From Diphasiastrum complanatum (Eukaryota > Streptophyta > Lycopodiopsida > Lycopodiales > Lycopodiaceae): 64,000 nucleotides of DNA. The DNA is taken from contig CM055113.1 of assembly GCA_029204225.1 (NCBI GenBank), positions 21,103,798 through 21,167,797 of the forward strand, given 5' to 3'. The notes under the pieces were generated by a model. The model had not been told where the DNA came from. It searched no databases and was given only the letters and a program-made list of their open reading frames with translations. A program made the translations under genes and the position numbers. Of the stretch, positions 37,061 through 48,669 are shown piece after piece. Position 1 is the stretch's first letter. Every line of letters begins with the position of its first letter.

Positions 37061-37262
37061 CAATTGATTGTGATCCGGGGTGGAGGTGCTTGTGAAAGGA
37101 ATTTTTGCCAAAATGATCTCGACAAAGAGCTAAAGAGAAGATCCATCATCTTCTTTCCCTGGCAGATTTCGTATGTAATTTTCTTTTTTTGGGTGGTTCT
37201 ACGATACACACGAGATAATCCCTTTGGCAGATGGGGAAGATGGCAGCGTGCGTAAACCAAGT

Positions 37263-37728
37263 TCAGGTGAAGTTGGTTACGTTCGTGGTCATACCAAGGT
37301 TATGTGGTCGACAATGTCGTAAGTGCTTGGGCCGTGGGGATGGGAAAGCAAGGGATGCAGCGGTATGCATGGTTTGGACAAGAAAAAGAGACTGGTCCGT
37401 CTGCAAGTGTGAAAGACTGGCCCAGTGTGAAGAGGCGAGACCTGTACACCATGCCTTTGCTGCATATAGAGCCGTGGGGGTGAAAATGGTATCAAAGAGG
37501 TGACACTTACTACGAGCATCTTGAATGGACTTCCGAAAACAAAACCTCTCTAACTGAACAAGGGGGGCGTGCCCTTTCCCCAATCGAGTGGTAGCGGCTT
37601 GTCTCATACTGAAAGTAGGACCTGAGAATATAGGTGATGAGCTGGAGACCTGCCTCTATCTGTATGGGTGGAATTGCAAACTCAGCTAGAAGAATTTCAT
37701 GTGGAACAGAAGGCTTCGCGCGAATCAA
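37263..37728 (-). pseudogene. LINE C-terminal fragments in scrambled order
   Basis: On the minus strand the first block is VPHEILLAEFAIPPIQIEAG (37700-37640). Only then comes LVQLERFCFRKSIQDARSKC followed by HLFDTIFTPTALYAAKAW (37560-37450). In the homologous relic at 3085-3580 the order is the reverse. Both also lie upstream of the RT N-terminal part at 36507-37060, although they should follow it. The pieces have been rearranged after or during insertion. Confidence 0.7.
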
Positions 37729-38570
37729 CCGAGCTTAAGCGTTTCATAGGAGTTGTCTCAGACGGCATTCCAAGCAAAGAAATGGCCAGAAAGATTGTAC
37801 CTACCATTTTTTCAAGAGTGTGCTTTCTTAGCACCATATTAAGCAAACAAAAAACAAAGGCTTTGAACTTGCTTTCCTTATGTCCCAGTATGTAAAATCC
37901 ATGTGCATTGCTTTGACTGTGGCTTTGTGCTGATTTTGTCTTGTACAAGACGAGGCCAATGCTCAGGAATGTCTCAATGCAAAATTACAATAGCTAAGTC
38001 TCTTTGATTTTCTTTACCCAACCCGATATTCTCCAGAAGGCCGTTTCTGAAATTTGAGATGATTACATTCCCATTTGACGATCGAAGTGGCTCAACAGTT
38101 CATTTTTGCGCTTTCAATTTTTTAGTGAGCCGATCTTCTGCCAAGAGAGGTAGTAGGGTGATTTGTCGATGAGGGTTGCAATTGTTTGTTGCTGGAAGCA
38201 TTGGTGATTTGTATGCTACATTGCTACTTCATTTTATTGGCATTTGCTACATGCAGTGGTAGCTTTTTCTTGAAGGTCAGTTTTGGGACTTTTCCTTCTA
38301 ATTTCATACTGTAACTAGTGGTGTTTGTTTGAAAAGTTAGTACTTGGTTCTAGTATGTTTGTCACGAATAAGTTCTGGTATCTATTATCATGCAAAAGCC
38401 CTGGTGAAGTCTTTCTCATTAAAATGGTAGGTAGTGCACCACGAAGCCATGAGACGGCCTATTCTATCTTTTATGTTTGCCCACAATGCTAAGGAGGAGA
38501 TGATGGATAAGGTCTAGAGAGAGGCACAGGAGTTGGCTAATGTTTCTGCTCCTGTTATTGTGGTTTCAAA
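37729..38570. other. No recognised feature
   Basis: Unique-looking sequence without domain motifs or terminal repeats. It precedes the transposase relic. Confidence 0.45.
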
Positions 38571-39682
38571 GCCTCAAGTGAAATGAAGAGAGTGAAGGCC
38601 TCGTACATCAATAATCCCCTTTGCATCTTTGTCTACCAGCCCTTGCAACGTCATTTGCAGTTCCACATCAACAGGTTTCTATCATGAGATGAAGCAGGGG
38701 CCCATATACAAATCGATATAGATCAGATTTGTGACCCCCCATTCCAGCCGCTATGAAGCTACACAGGAAACATATGCGACAATTGCACTACCTCTGCATA
38801 GAAGACCTAGAAATCTCCATGGGCCTTACCACAAATTGAGTAGAGGTACTCTTAATGATTGGTTTACACCATGGGGGGAGTTAAGGCGTCATGTTGCTGT
38901 TATGCTTGAATGCAATCGTTATTGGACTGGTAACTCCCAAAATGAAGGCCTTTCTTTTGTTAACGTAAAAACTAATTATTTTCATTGTTATGTGGCATGA
39001 GGGCTGCTGGTCAATCTCTCACTGTAGGGATAGTGCAGCCTATTATTATTGGTTTTCTCACTGTGAAAGCACCCGGTGTTCTTGAAAAATTCAAGGTCTC
39101 TATTAAATGGGCACACAGGTTTATGAGAGATGAGTAGCATTGGTCTTACTGGCCCTACAACTGAACATGGCAACTTACCAAATGATTGAGAGGTATAAGG
39201 CACAAAGATGGCATGTCGTATTGCCTGTTTGGTGAAGTGTTATGATATTCCACCAAGTTTGGTGGTAAATACTAGCCAAAAGGGCATGAACCTCATCCTA
39301 ATGTTTTTTGGAAAGGGAGATCGAAGGATCTAAAGATGTGGGTCAGGTAGGTATGGATGATAAGAGGGGAATAACAGCTTATGTTTCATCTGTAGCAAAC
39401 GGTTATATGCTGTCTTTGCAGGTAGTTTCAAAGGGAACTTCCAATTCTGCAAAAAATCCAGGTTCAATGGTGGGTTTCAATTGGGCATTATCTTCCAACC
39501 ATTGGTCAAGCTTAGAAGCTTGTCAACAATTTGCAGAACAAATCTGGATAGTCTCCTCCTCTAAACACAAGGGTTTCCCAACACTTCATTTTTCTCGTAT
39601 CCTTCCTCCAGTTCAATATTTTCCCCATTTTTTGCATTTCATTTTTGATCTCAGAACCCTTACTTTGCTTCAGGGTGTTTAA
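38571..39682 (+). pseudogene. DDE_1-type (CENP-B/pogo-like) transposase relic
   Basis: A helix-turn-helix-like part reads HGPYHKLSRGTLNDWFTPWG (38818-38877). Next come VSIKWAHRFMRDE (39090-39130) and IPPSLVVNTSQKGMNLI (39250-39300), which matches the IPPSLVINWDQTGL block of DDE_1 transposases but with the catalytic Asp changed to Ser. After a shift come GQVGMDDKRGITAYVSSVAN, GYMLSLQVVSKG and SSNHWSSLEACQQFAEQIW (39340-39540), matching DKRQITA..., GD.LPLQLIFKG and ENHWS. Stops and the lost Asp show it is inactive. I did not find its terminal inverted repeats. Confidence 0.75.
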
Positions 39683-39699
39683 TTCACAGAAGTGTTGCA

Positions 39700-41240
39700 A
39701 CAAACTAATCCTGATAAACTGTACGTACTTCCTTATAACTTGCAAAACTTCTGTTTTCTTTTTTCTTTCTTTTTTTCATTTTTCAATGTGCATGGGCAAG
39801 ATGCATTCAATCACCTTGTGTTTTGTTTGTATAAAAACTGTTTCTAAATCACTGTAAAGAATCAAAAAAAAAAATTCAAATATTTTGAGCTCCGTACATA
39901 TGGAGTTAAGGCTTACCCTGCTACTGGCAATATGTTTCAGATTTTGTAGGAAGGAGGGGGATGCGAGGATGCTGCTGTACAAAGGTAGCATGAGGATCTC
40001 ATCCTTGATCTACAAGTCCCTCCTATCATCGTCCACTTCTTGTTGCTCTCTGCAATGTTCTCACTTGCCTCCATGCTTACGAATGCTGCACACCAACTTC
40101 ATTGCATTGAATTCCAGAGCGTATAGTAAGGAGGACGATGAGATCGCTGAATTCAACATGGTATTTTACATTTCCTAAATTGTGAGAGTGAGTGAGGGTT
40201 TAAGAATAGCTTTTGCTTGAGCCTTTTTGCAGATCAAACATGTGTGTTTTTAAAGAGGAAGAAATTGCATTTTCATATTAGCAGTTGTTCTTCATAACGC
40301 AACATATCAGATGCTTTTGAATACATCCTATAATTCCTTGGTTGCTTTAGTAGTGCTAATCATTGAGCGATTTTTGGAATTGAAGCGAATTGAATGAGCT
40401 TTATGGTTGGGAAAATGCCCTACAAGATGTCCAATTAACGCTTTGCTTGTTAGAATATGTAGTATAAATCACTAAACGTCTATGCCTCCATCCGATTTAC
40501 AACAGTTTCCAACTAAGAACAACACCCACTCCCAAAAGAAGTAGATCTCCTGTAGAGAATTGCCTCCTACAAAGCACTCAAGAGAGTCGAGCAGTCAAGT
40601 GTGGTTCTCATGTGAATTATTGCGTTTATCCAATTTCAGACCCCTCTGCTATAAGGACTGAAGACGTATAGATCGAAATGACAAATGGGGACCGTGCAAT
40701 AAATAACTGGGCTCATTACTTTTAAGGCATAATCAACAACACTATTGCCTTTTGTGGATGAACATGTAAATCCATTTGAGGCTAACCATTTATGTAATCC
40801 ATTGCAAATAATAACAAGCTCATGAATTCCACAAAAAATGAAAAGCTTCTTACTAGAATTAGTAATGTCATTGTGTTTGTCCATAGATTACCTTTCAATG
40901 CCCTAATCCTTCGGGTATAATCCCTCCAACAAAAAGTGGATTGTTATCCTGTGGTAGAAAGATAGCTTGGATTTGCTAGTTCTATTATTAAAATCACCAA
41001 GTAATAGGATATCTCCTTCCTCCTTAAAATTGGTTACATTGGGGCTGATTTCCCCAAAAGATCCTCATTATTCAGACTCTAGTTGTGGTAGAAAATTAAT
41101 CTCTCAGGAGCAAAGTAGCTACATTACCTCTGTTGTAAGCCTCAACCGTATTAATTGATTTTTCTCGTCTTTTTTGCAAGCTCGATGGACTTCTCAAGGA
41201 AGTTAGGAATGTAACAAGCAACCCCGTCGAAACCTCTTTT
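39700..41240. other. No recognised feature
   Basis: Short frames only. Nothing in this stretch matches a family I know. Confidence 0.45.
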
Positions 41241-41259
41241 TCCTATGACCTTTTAGGCA

Positions 41260-42720
41260 TCACGAGCTTGGTATACGAAGCTCGACAGTCTTCTGAAGTC
41301 CCGAGACTTCAATCCTACACAACCGGACTGTAATGTTCGAGTACCCGACCATGATCGTTTGCTCTGATTTATCATCGAGCTTGCTTCTTTTTTCTTTTGG
41401 AATGTGCTTGTATGCTGCACATCCAAACACACGTACGTATGATAGATCAGGCTTTCTACCTGTCCACATCTCATACGGTGTCTTATTTTCCAGCGCTGTC
41501 ATTGTTGATCTGTTCTGTAGGTGTACAGCTGCAGCTATTGCCTCAGCCCAGAATTGACTTGACAATTGAGCCTGTGCCATCATGCATCTGGCTCCTTCGA
41601 CTAGCGTTCTGTTTCTTCTTTCCGCGACACCATTATATTCTGGTGTGTATGCAGGAGTGAACTGATGCTCGATCCCTTGTTCTTGGCAGAATTTCAAAAA
41701 ATATTTGCTCTTGTACTCACCTCCATTGTCAGATCTGATGATCTGTATCTTCTTTGAGGTGTGTCTCTCTGCAAATGCCACGAACTTTTCGAAGGAATCA
41801 AGCACTTTAGATTTCTTCTTTAGGTAGTAGATTGTAGTCATCCGGCTGTAGTCATCTATGAACGTCAGGAAATACCTCGATCCTGAGAGCGAATTCATTT
41901 TCATCGGTCCACAGACATCTGAGTGGACGATCTCAAGAACTTCTTTGGCTCTTCTTTCCTCATGTGTGAATGGATTCCGATGTTGTTTGCCTTTCTGACA
42001 GGCTTCGTAGAACTCAGTATCGGGTCTTGATATCTTTAAACCTGTGACTATGTCTTTCTTACACATGTCATACAGGCTCCTCATGTTCAGATGATACATT
42101 CTCCTGTGCCAGAGCTGATCTTCATTCTCTGATGCATTTAATATGCTATCAGAGTTGCTGATTATTTTGGCTTGGTAGAGATTTCCTTCTCTGCATCCAA
42201 CCGTCAGCAATTTGTTCGTATTTTTCTCGATCATGCGGCATGCATTGCCATCGAACAAAACTCGAATTCCAAGATCTGCCATCTTGGAGACTGATAGCAG
42301 ATCTTTTCTCAGTGAAGGCACATAGAGTGCTCCTGACAGCTCTGCTTGACCTGACAGTGTTCGCAGCTGTAGAGTCCCGATGCCTTTGACATCGTGTCTG
42401 CTCCCATCACCTAGAATCACTGCTCTGTTATTTTCGAGTTCTTTGAAGTCGATCAAGATTTTCTTGTTGCAGGTGATGTGTGATGTTGCTCCTGAATCAA
42501 TGACTACATTGTAGTCGTGTGTAGCTCGTCGAAGCTTCATCAAGTATTGTGAAGGCTTCATCACCTCTATCTGCATCCTTGGATGACTCTGCAACATTTG
42601 CCTTCTCAGCCTTGTTCTTTCTTTTTGGGTTAAATCTGCAATCGTATGCAGAGTGCCCCTTCTGTGCATGCAAGGTATTGTTGTTCAATCTAGCAATCAA
42701 GACAGCGGAAGACAAGGAGA
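41260..42720 (-). pseudogene. Ty1-copia protease-integrase fragment with a 469-codon open frame
   Basis: The frame on the complement of 42669-41260 has no stop. Residues 58-64 are DSGATSH (protease). LWHRRMYHLNMRSLYDMCKK is the pre-integrase. Integrase has VHSDVCGPM, RSDNGGEY and GVAERRNR (D, D, E all present), then YEMWTGRKPDLSYVRVFGCA. A half zinc knuckle KGHSAYDC lies just upstream in another frame (42640-42665), so gag is mostly deleted. The frame ends at 41260, shortly after MVGYS, in sequence that no longer looks like copia. RT, RNase H and 3' LTR are missing. Long intact integrase coding suggests recent loss. Confidence 0.9.
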
Positions 42721-43190
42721 TGCACGAAATAGAGCAACTGTATTATCAGTTCAAATTTTCAACGCGAGATCGTTAGTGTCTCGCTCGTTGGCGGCCTGAT
42801 GCTCTGCTCTTTTACGCTTTGTTCTACTCGTTGGCAGACTTTCATGCACAGCTGTTTCGTCTTTCTTCTTTTCTTTTTTTGCTCTACTCGCTATGTCTCG
42901 CTGTATCTATTATGATTCAGAAATATAGTTTTTATCTCCACTGTGTGGAGTTTACAAGATAGCTAAAACAGAGAATCACAAGAGTAGTTAACGCTAATCA
43001 ACTAATTAGTTAATCTCCGTTATTGCTAGCCGTCTCAGCTGGGTGTGAAGTTTAAGATTCCAAGCCCTTTGAGCTGCCAGCTGGCAGCGCAAAAGATTCT
43101 CTTTCGTTTCTTTTCGTTTTGCGTTGCTTTTTTGCTTTTGATTTTCGCGAATGGTTCGCGAATCATTCATCCTGTGTCGCGGCAAAGTTG
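42721..43190 (-). other. Possible remains of the copia 5' LTR/leader
   Basis: The sequence upstream of the copia fragment on the minus strand ends with AACTGATAATACAGTTGC and has repeated GAGTAGAGC/AACGAG words, plausible for an LTR. However, no PBS follows and no second LTR copy is present. Low confidence. Confidence 0.25.
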
Positions 43191-43795
43191 CAGGAGTTCA
43201 CCATTTCTGACAAAACTTCTAAAGTATGCTCCTGACATCCTCTCACCCTTCCTCTCCATTCTATTCAACCGAGCTTTCACCTCTGATTGTCCCTCTCCAT
43301 GGTCCACAAACCTCATTCACCCTATCTAGAAAGGCGGTGACCCCATAGAGGTGTTGAAAACCATAACCTTAGTCTTCCAATAACTCGCTTGTACAATGCT
43401 ACTACTGCCTGTATAGTATCCTCCTGAACGCCTCGATCATGAAGCCTCTGTATCAAGAAATGCTGGGCACAGAATCAAAGGCCTTATGGAAATCCACAAA
43501 GCAACAATATACACGCTCTCTCTTGGCCTTAGCCTCCTCAATGATGGACCTCAAAGTAAAGATATGATCTGACGTAGTATATCCCGGTCTGAAACCCGAC
43601 TGGCCAATGGTATGGAGTGATCTGGCATCCATCTCTATACTAATCTTTGACTGTAAAATAGAACCATAGACTTTGGCGAAGAGGTGGCTAATCATAATGG
43701 CATGATGCGGCAGGAGCTTCTATGGGATGGTCATCCACTTGAGGTTGTTGATTCCTATACATACCTAGGGGTACTATTCTTGGGGCCCACGTTCT
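43190..43795. pseudogene. LINE RT fragment with an internally inverted segment (+, -, +)
   Basis: The + strand at 43225-43330 reads APDILSPFLSILFNRAF and SPWSTNLIHPI. From 43385 to 43695 the next coding blocks lie on the minus strand: MISHLFAKVYGSILQSKI, GQSGFRPGYTTSDHIFTLRS, IIEEAKAKRERVYCCFVDFH and KAFDSVPS. From about 43700 to 43790 the + strand resumes with DGHPLEVVDSYTYLGVLFLG, a downstream RT block. The uninverted order is seen at 36507-37060. A short deletion is visible at the left joint. (CT)n follows at 43794. Confidence 0.85.
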
Positions 43796-43815
43796 CTCTC
43801 TCTCTCTCTCTCTCA
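43794..43815. repeat. (CT)n microsatellite
   Basis: About 11 CT units immediately after the LINE-derived block FLGPTFSL. Confidence 0.93.
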
Positions 43816-45670
43816 TGGGCTCTATTCTATGGTAACTACACGATATATATGCTTTAAAACATCATGAAATGGGTTCTCCTTTATGGTACCGAACCAATTA
43901 AAATACTCTGTCTTGCCAAACTTGGAAATAGGACCCCTTATGAAAGTTTTTTTTAAAAATGGTCTTGTTGGAGGGAAACTTGTTTTCCTTTGGATGGCTG
44001 TGATCTGTGCAAATTCTAGGGATACGATCGGACGGTGAGCATCTTCAAACACCCAGTTGATTTCTTTATATAAGGGAAGATCACACAGACCTAAATCCCA
44101 CACTTCCTGCCTTCTCTCTTTCCTGCTCTATCTCTCTCTCTCTCTTGTTGTGCCTCTCCTACTGCAACCTGCCACAATTTGGATGATAGCTGCTTGTGAA
44201 GGATATCAGAAGAGTATTCGTGTGAAGAAAGCTACGAAGAAAGGTAAAGTTATGAACGATCATGAGGCTTAATAACCTTTCATATACAGAAGGTTATTTA
44301 CGTACTTGATGTGTAGATGTTAATTGTTTGGTATACCATTCTGGACTCAGAACATACGTTTGAATTGATTACACTTGGGCGCTGCCTCAAGAACGAATTC
44401 GGAGCAAAACCACAGGTATGCCACTCAGATTCAATTCTATTGAATCATCTCTGACTGCGAACAGTCTCATATGGTTCCATCACAGTATGTTACCTTCCAA
44501 AAAATGTATTGTTTGCATGGCATGTGGGATGATGGCCAGCAATCTACTTATGGCCAGATCATCGCGATTTGGTAGAATGCCTTCATGATTACTCAATGGT
44601 ATAATGATCAATGATTGCACCTTTCATACCTATTAATTGGCCGCCATCCTGAAACGCAATGGACCGCATTTTTATCTTTTGATTTTTGAAAAAAATCAAG
44701 CACTTATGGCTTGCATGAGTACGTTTCATAAGAAGTATACTTATTCTACACATAGATATGTTATGGTTTAAGTTTGATGAATTTCACCATGTATATTAGC
44801 ACCACGCAATTTTAATTATTCTCTCAAAGTTTAAATAGGCTTACCAACTTTGTAAATATTATAAAAATTTATTGTAAAGGTTTCAAAACCTTGAGTAGGA
44901 CCATAAGTTGTACATGGGACCCTAGGGGGCAGTTTTACATGCTACCAACTATATGTTGGAACTATACGAATTTTCTTATGTTGTAGGAGGGCGCATTTTT
45001 CCTATATAGGAAACTTGTGGACCAAGGCAAATCATTGCATGAAGAGGGAAAGTGCATGCTTAGCATGTGGGACACCTATTTCACCTACTTTTGACACTTG
45101 GAAGCCATGTACATCACATATCATTTGTTTCCAATCTATAAATGATACCTCCTCCTCCTAGATGGGCGCACTTTTGGGGAGAGAGATTTCTTCTCACATA
45201 TGCTCTTGTGATTTGTTTTTTGTGGTAGAATCTCTTGCTAATTAATGCTAGTGTAATGCTATCCTAGATTGGTGTCTTGTTGGATCTGATTTATTGCTTT
45301 GTATTCTTGCTAATGTGAAGTTCTTCTTGCTGGAAATTCATGGACAGCAAGCATTCATGATCCAATCGACCCAATTGGAGGAGCAATTTTCAGGGTTAAT
45401 GATGTTAGAATGCTCCTTACAGCATATACTATCATTTTAGTTTGTGTAGCAAGTTTCTATCGGAAGTTTCATGCAAATTTCTGCTCGCATCCTCTTCATC
45501 TTGCTCGCTGCCCTCCATAGCCTGCAGATCCGATTACTTCGAAAAGTTTGATCTATTCGTTGCATGTCGACAAAATTACAATTTGCTAGCAATTTCCGTT
45601 TGCATGTGCCAGTACTAGTCCATGCATGTTGCATGCATGCCTCTAGAATTCTTCAGATTGCTTGCATGTT
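43816..45670. other. No recognised gene
   Basis: A TATA-like TTTATATAAGG at 44063-44073 is followed by a CT-rich leader and a small frame (MIAACEGYQKSIRVKKATKK, 29 codons, 44184-44272). This could be a chance promoter-like arrangement. Nothing else is recognisable. Minus-strand frames at 43822-44103 and 45437-45634 have no motif. Confidence 0.35.
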
Positions 45671-45677
45671 TCCACAG

Positions 45678-45785
45678 TTGCTTGCATGTTGATTGCATGT
45701 CACTGTATTTGCTTGCATGTTGATTGCATATCACTGTATTTGCTTGCATGTTGATTACATGTCACTGTATTTGCTTGCATGTTGC
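45678..45785. repeat. 31-bp minisatellite, 3.5 copies
   Basis: The unit TTGCTTGCATGTTGATTGCA plus TGTCACTGTAT is repeated at 45678-45708, 45709-45739 and 45740-45770, with a partial fourth copy to 45785. Copies differ by one or two bases. Confidence 0.92.
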
Positions 45786-45898
45786 TGATTCTGATCTATT
45801 GTGAGTTGTAGAAGACCATCGAGGATTCCTAGGTTAGTAAACCTCGATTTAACGATCCTTTCTATCTCTATTTTCAATTCTATAACAAGATACTGCTA

Positions 45899-47585
45899 AT
45901 GGCAGCTCGGTCTGCCTTGCTGATGGTCGTTGATTACGAGTTCATGGACCGCATCGGCGAGGGGATTCTGTTGTCACTTGGACGAGCACAGGTATGACTC
46001 TTCAGTGTCTAGTTTGTTGTTTCTCACTCAAGTATGATGCGTTTCTTTTATGCTATGGTTTAGTGATTGTTGTAATTTGTCTGCTGCAGGAGGCGCGAGA
46101 TCTCACGTATCTGGGAGGCCAGATGGGACTACTTCCACCGACCCATCCATGCCGTAGCCCATCTCTACCCAAGAGAGGGACGATCCGGAGCTGCACCGGG
46201 GATGGGTTGAGTACACGGAGCGCGTATGGCCCGGACCAGGTACGTGTGAGAAATCGGTTGGTAGCAATGTTACTGCAGTATTGTACTCATTGGTAGTGTG
46301 TGAATTCGAGGGGTCTTACATGTGCCATGTTTTTTCTTTTGCCAACAGGTCCGATTCTGGCCAACATTGCAAGCCAGCTGCTCGCATTTGAGCGCTTCCA
46401 GTTTCCTTTCGATGGAGAGCAGAGTCGGCGGAGGGAGGATCAGCTGAGGCCTGTTACATGGTGGTGCATCCACGGGCGCAGCACAGGTGACCTGAGGCGA
46501 TTGGCTGAGAGAGTCCTTGCATAGGACTGTTCAGCAGGAGCTTGCGAGCGGAATTGGAGCACCTGGGCCTTGTATCACACGCAGAAGAGGAACAGGCTGT
46601 CCATCGAGCAGTGTAGGCGGTTGGTGTTTGTGAACACCAACGGCCGTATGCTGAGGTGCACACGAGGAGAGGGTCAGATGCTCGAGGTGAGTCACATCAT
46701 CAGCCCTTTTTTCTTGCTATGCTCTGATGAATTGATTTGCTTTCAAAATATGCAGTGAGTTGCACAATACCTGCCTAACAACAATGTATTGTTTTTTGTT
46801 GCAGGTGGACTCCCACCCTGACACTTGCTTGGTGGATTCGATAGCTGCTGCTCCTCGGGCACCACCCACGCAGGAGGAGATGGATGATGAGATCCATAGA
46901 GAGTTCTACAGACAGGCACAGGCTGACGCACGGGCTTTATGGCGGCAGAGGAGGACAGAGAGGCAGAGGGAGAGGGCTAAGGAGGGAGATGACGAGGGCT
47001 CGGAGGGTGGAGAGATGCTCGGGGCAGACTATGTGGAGGAGGAGGAGTGGGTTGAGGGGGATACGGAGGAGGACGAGGAGATGTGGGCGGAGGCACAGGG
47101 GGATGACCTGGCTGACCTGCTGGTGGACCCTGATGCGGAGACAGAGGAGGAGCCAGCCATTCCTGCACGTAGGCCTAGGGGGAGACCTAGAGGTTCTGGG
47201 AGGGGGGGGGGGGCTGAGTACTCTTTTTGTAGACAGGAGTGGAGCATCACAGGCAGCCGTCGGCCAGGCATCATCACAGTGGATAGGGCCATCCCAGGGC
47301 GTAGTGTCACAGCCACAAGCACGACGGAGTAGACACAGGGCTGGGGGCAACCAGATGGGGGCCAGAGGAGGGGAGAGAGGCAGAGGCAGAGGTAGAGGTA
47401 GAGGCAGAGGGAGGGGGGTGGTCTAGAGCCAGGGCACGCAACAGAGAGCCAGAGCACGCAGCAGAGCCAGGGCCACACCACAACATATGGCTCCCTCCAG
47501 TTCCGATTCATCTGCGGACCCATGGGACCTGCAGTCAGGCACAGATTCAGATGATTTATCCTACCATGACTCTGACGAGCGTTAG
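45899..47585 (+). pseudogene. hAT-family transposase C-terminal relic, spliced
   Basis: Exon-like segments with GT-AG borders: 45899-45991, 46090-46239, 46349-46686 and 46805-47585 (TAG). Segment 1 has EFMDRIGEGI. Segment 2, in a shifted frame, has SRIWEARWDYFHRPIHAVAH and VEYTERVWPGP. Segment 3 has VTWWCIHGRSTGDLRRLAER and ACERNWSTWALYHTQKRNRL, the hAT C-terminal dimerisation hallmark. Segment 4 is acidic with EEEEW and RPRGRPRG tracts and ends DLSYHDSDER. An in-frame TAG splits RVLA from DCSAGACERNW, where related proteins have RVLSQTCS, and segments 1 and 2 do not share a frame, so it is probably dead. The GC-rich fourth segment differs from the AT-rich surroundings. The BED finger and N-terminal half were not found. 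A tract of 10 G lies near 47205. Confidence 0.8.
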
Positions 47586-47759
47586 TTGTATAGTTTTCAT
47601 TACGTTCATGGAACATCATTGTACCCCTTTTTGGTGCCATGTGGCCCGATATTATATATTATGATGATCCTATTCATAACATTGTCGTGATTTAGTATTG
47701 TTCTTTGTGGTTTTAGTTCAGTAACTTCGGTTTTATGGTTTATGATTTATGGTTGTAGA

Positions 47760-48110
47760 GAATAGAATAGAATAGAATATATTAATGTCTATAGAGTGCC
47801 CTTGGGCACATAAGACAAAGAAAAAGTACATCAGAAAGGAGCAGTGTCCTACAAAAGCAATAGCTTAACCACCAGCTACGCGGAGGAATAAAACTCACTA
47901 ATTGAGAGAGAAAAATTGTGTGATCTGGTGTGAGGCACATGGTGGCCTCTGGTGACGAACTCTGGATGGTCGAGGAAGACGCTGGAGCTTCGGTCGACAA
48001 GCGAGAATGTCAATCTCACTATCCGAAGTATCTTCCCTAGCTCTTTCCTGAAAGAAAAGTGTAATATGTGGCTGGCCGCAGTCAACATCCTGATCATCTG
48101 ACAGAAGTGA
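47760..48110 (-). repeat. LINE 3' end with hairpin and TTCTA pentanucleotide tail
   Basis: On the minus strand the palindrome GTGCCCAAGGGCAC (47798-47811) is followed by TCTATAGACATTAATATATT and then TTCTA repeated about three times (47762-47778). This is the same arrangement of hairpin, GACATTAAT and simple-repeat tail seen at 36320-36350. The upstream part to about 48110 is probably 3' UTR. No RT coding is attached. Confidence 0.55.
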
Positions 48111-48117
48111 AGATCTC

Positions 48118-48121
<4 letters not shown>

Positions 48122-48191
<70 letters not shown>
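48122..48191. repeat. (GA)n microsatellite
   Basis: About 35 GA units between the LINE 3' end and the copia LTR. Confidence 0.96.
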
Positions 48192-48194
<3 letters not shown>

Positions 48195-48281
48195 GGTTGT
48201 TTTGTCAAAAATTGTTTCATTTAAGGCTAAAGTTCAGAATGATTCAAATGGGTTTTTGTTCAGCATGGTTTTAGTTCCGTT

Positions 48282-48669
48282 TGTTGTGATCAGAGAGAGA
48301 GATAGAGAGAGGGAGAATCAGAGAGAGGGAGATTCCTGCTATCAAATGCGAGGAAAAATGCAGTGTTGGGTTTTTTGCATTTTTCGCAAAAAGTGTCGCT
48401 TTTTTGGAAGTGCCTAATTTGCCCAAAGACAAACTTTTAGAAGTGTCGCTAAATACTTAGTTGCTCAGGAAGGTGAAATTTTGGTGATAGTGTCGGGTGT
48501 CGGGTTTTTCGGTTGTTGGAAAACCCGGGTTTTTTGGTAGCGACTATTAGTTCAAATATGCAGACTGTTGAAAAACAGTTTATTTTCTGCAGGTTGCATT
48601 TGAGAGAGTAAAATTTAGAGAAAGAAAGAGGCCAGTTAGGAAGAGTAGGAGTTAGATTAAATTCCAACA
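48282..48669 (-). repeat. Copia 3' LTR (approximate left end)
   Basis: On the minus strand the LTR starts TGTTGGAATTTAATC at 48669, directly after the purine tract AAGGGGGAG (complement of 48670-48680). A possible end ...GATCACAACA lies at 48282. The start is similar to that of the copia LTR at 19792. Confidence 0.65.

Noticed and set aside
37263-37607. Independent 114-codon host gene
   Set aside because: Its blocks match the LINE relic in the REC8 intron ([20 protein letters not shown]).
45678-45785. CRISPR-like spaced repeats
   Set aside because: The units are contiguous with no spacers and the genome is eukaryotic; it is a minisatellite.
46884-47640. Arg/Gly-rich and Pro-rich frames overlapping the hAT 3' exon on both strands
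   Set aside because: They are shadows of the GC-rich acidic exon; the frame ending DLSYHDSDER fits the hAT C-terminus.
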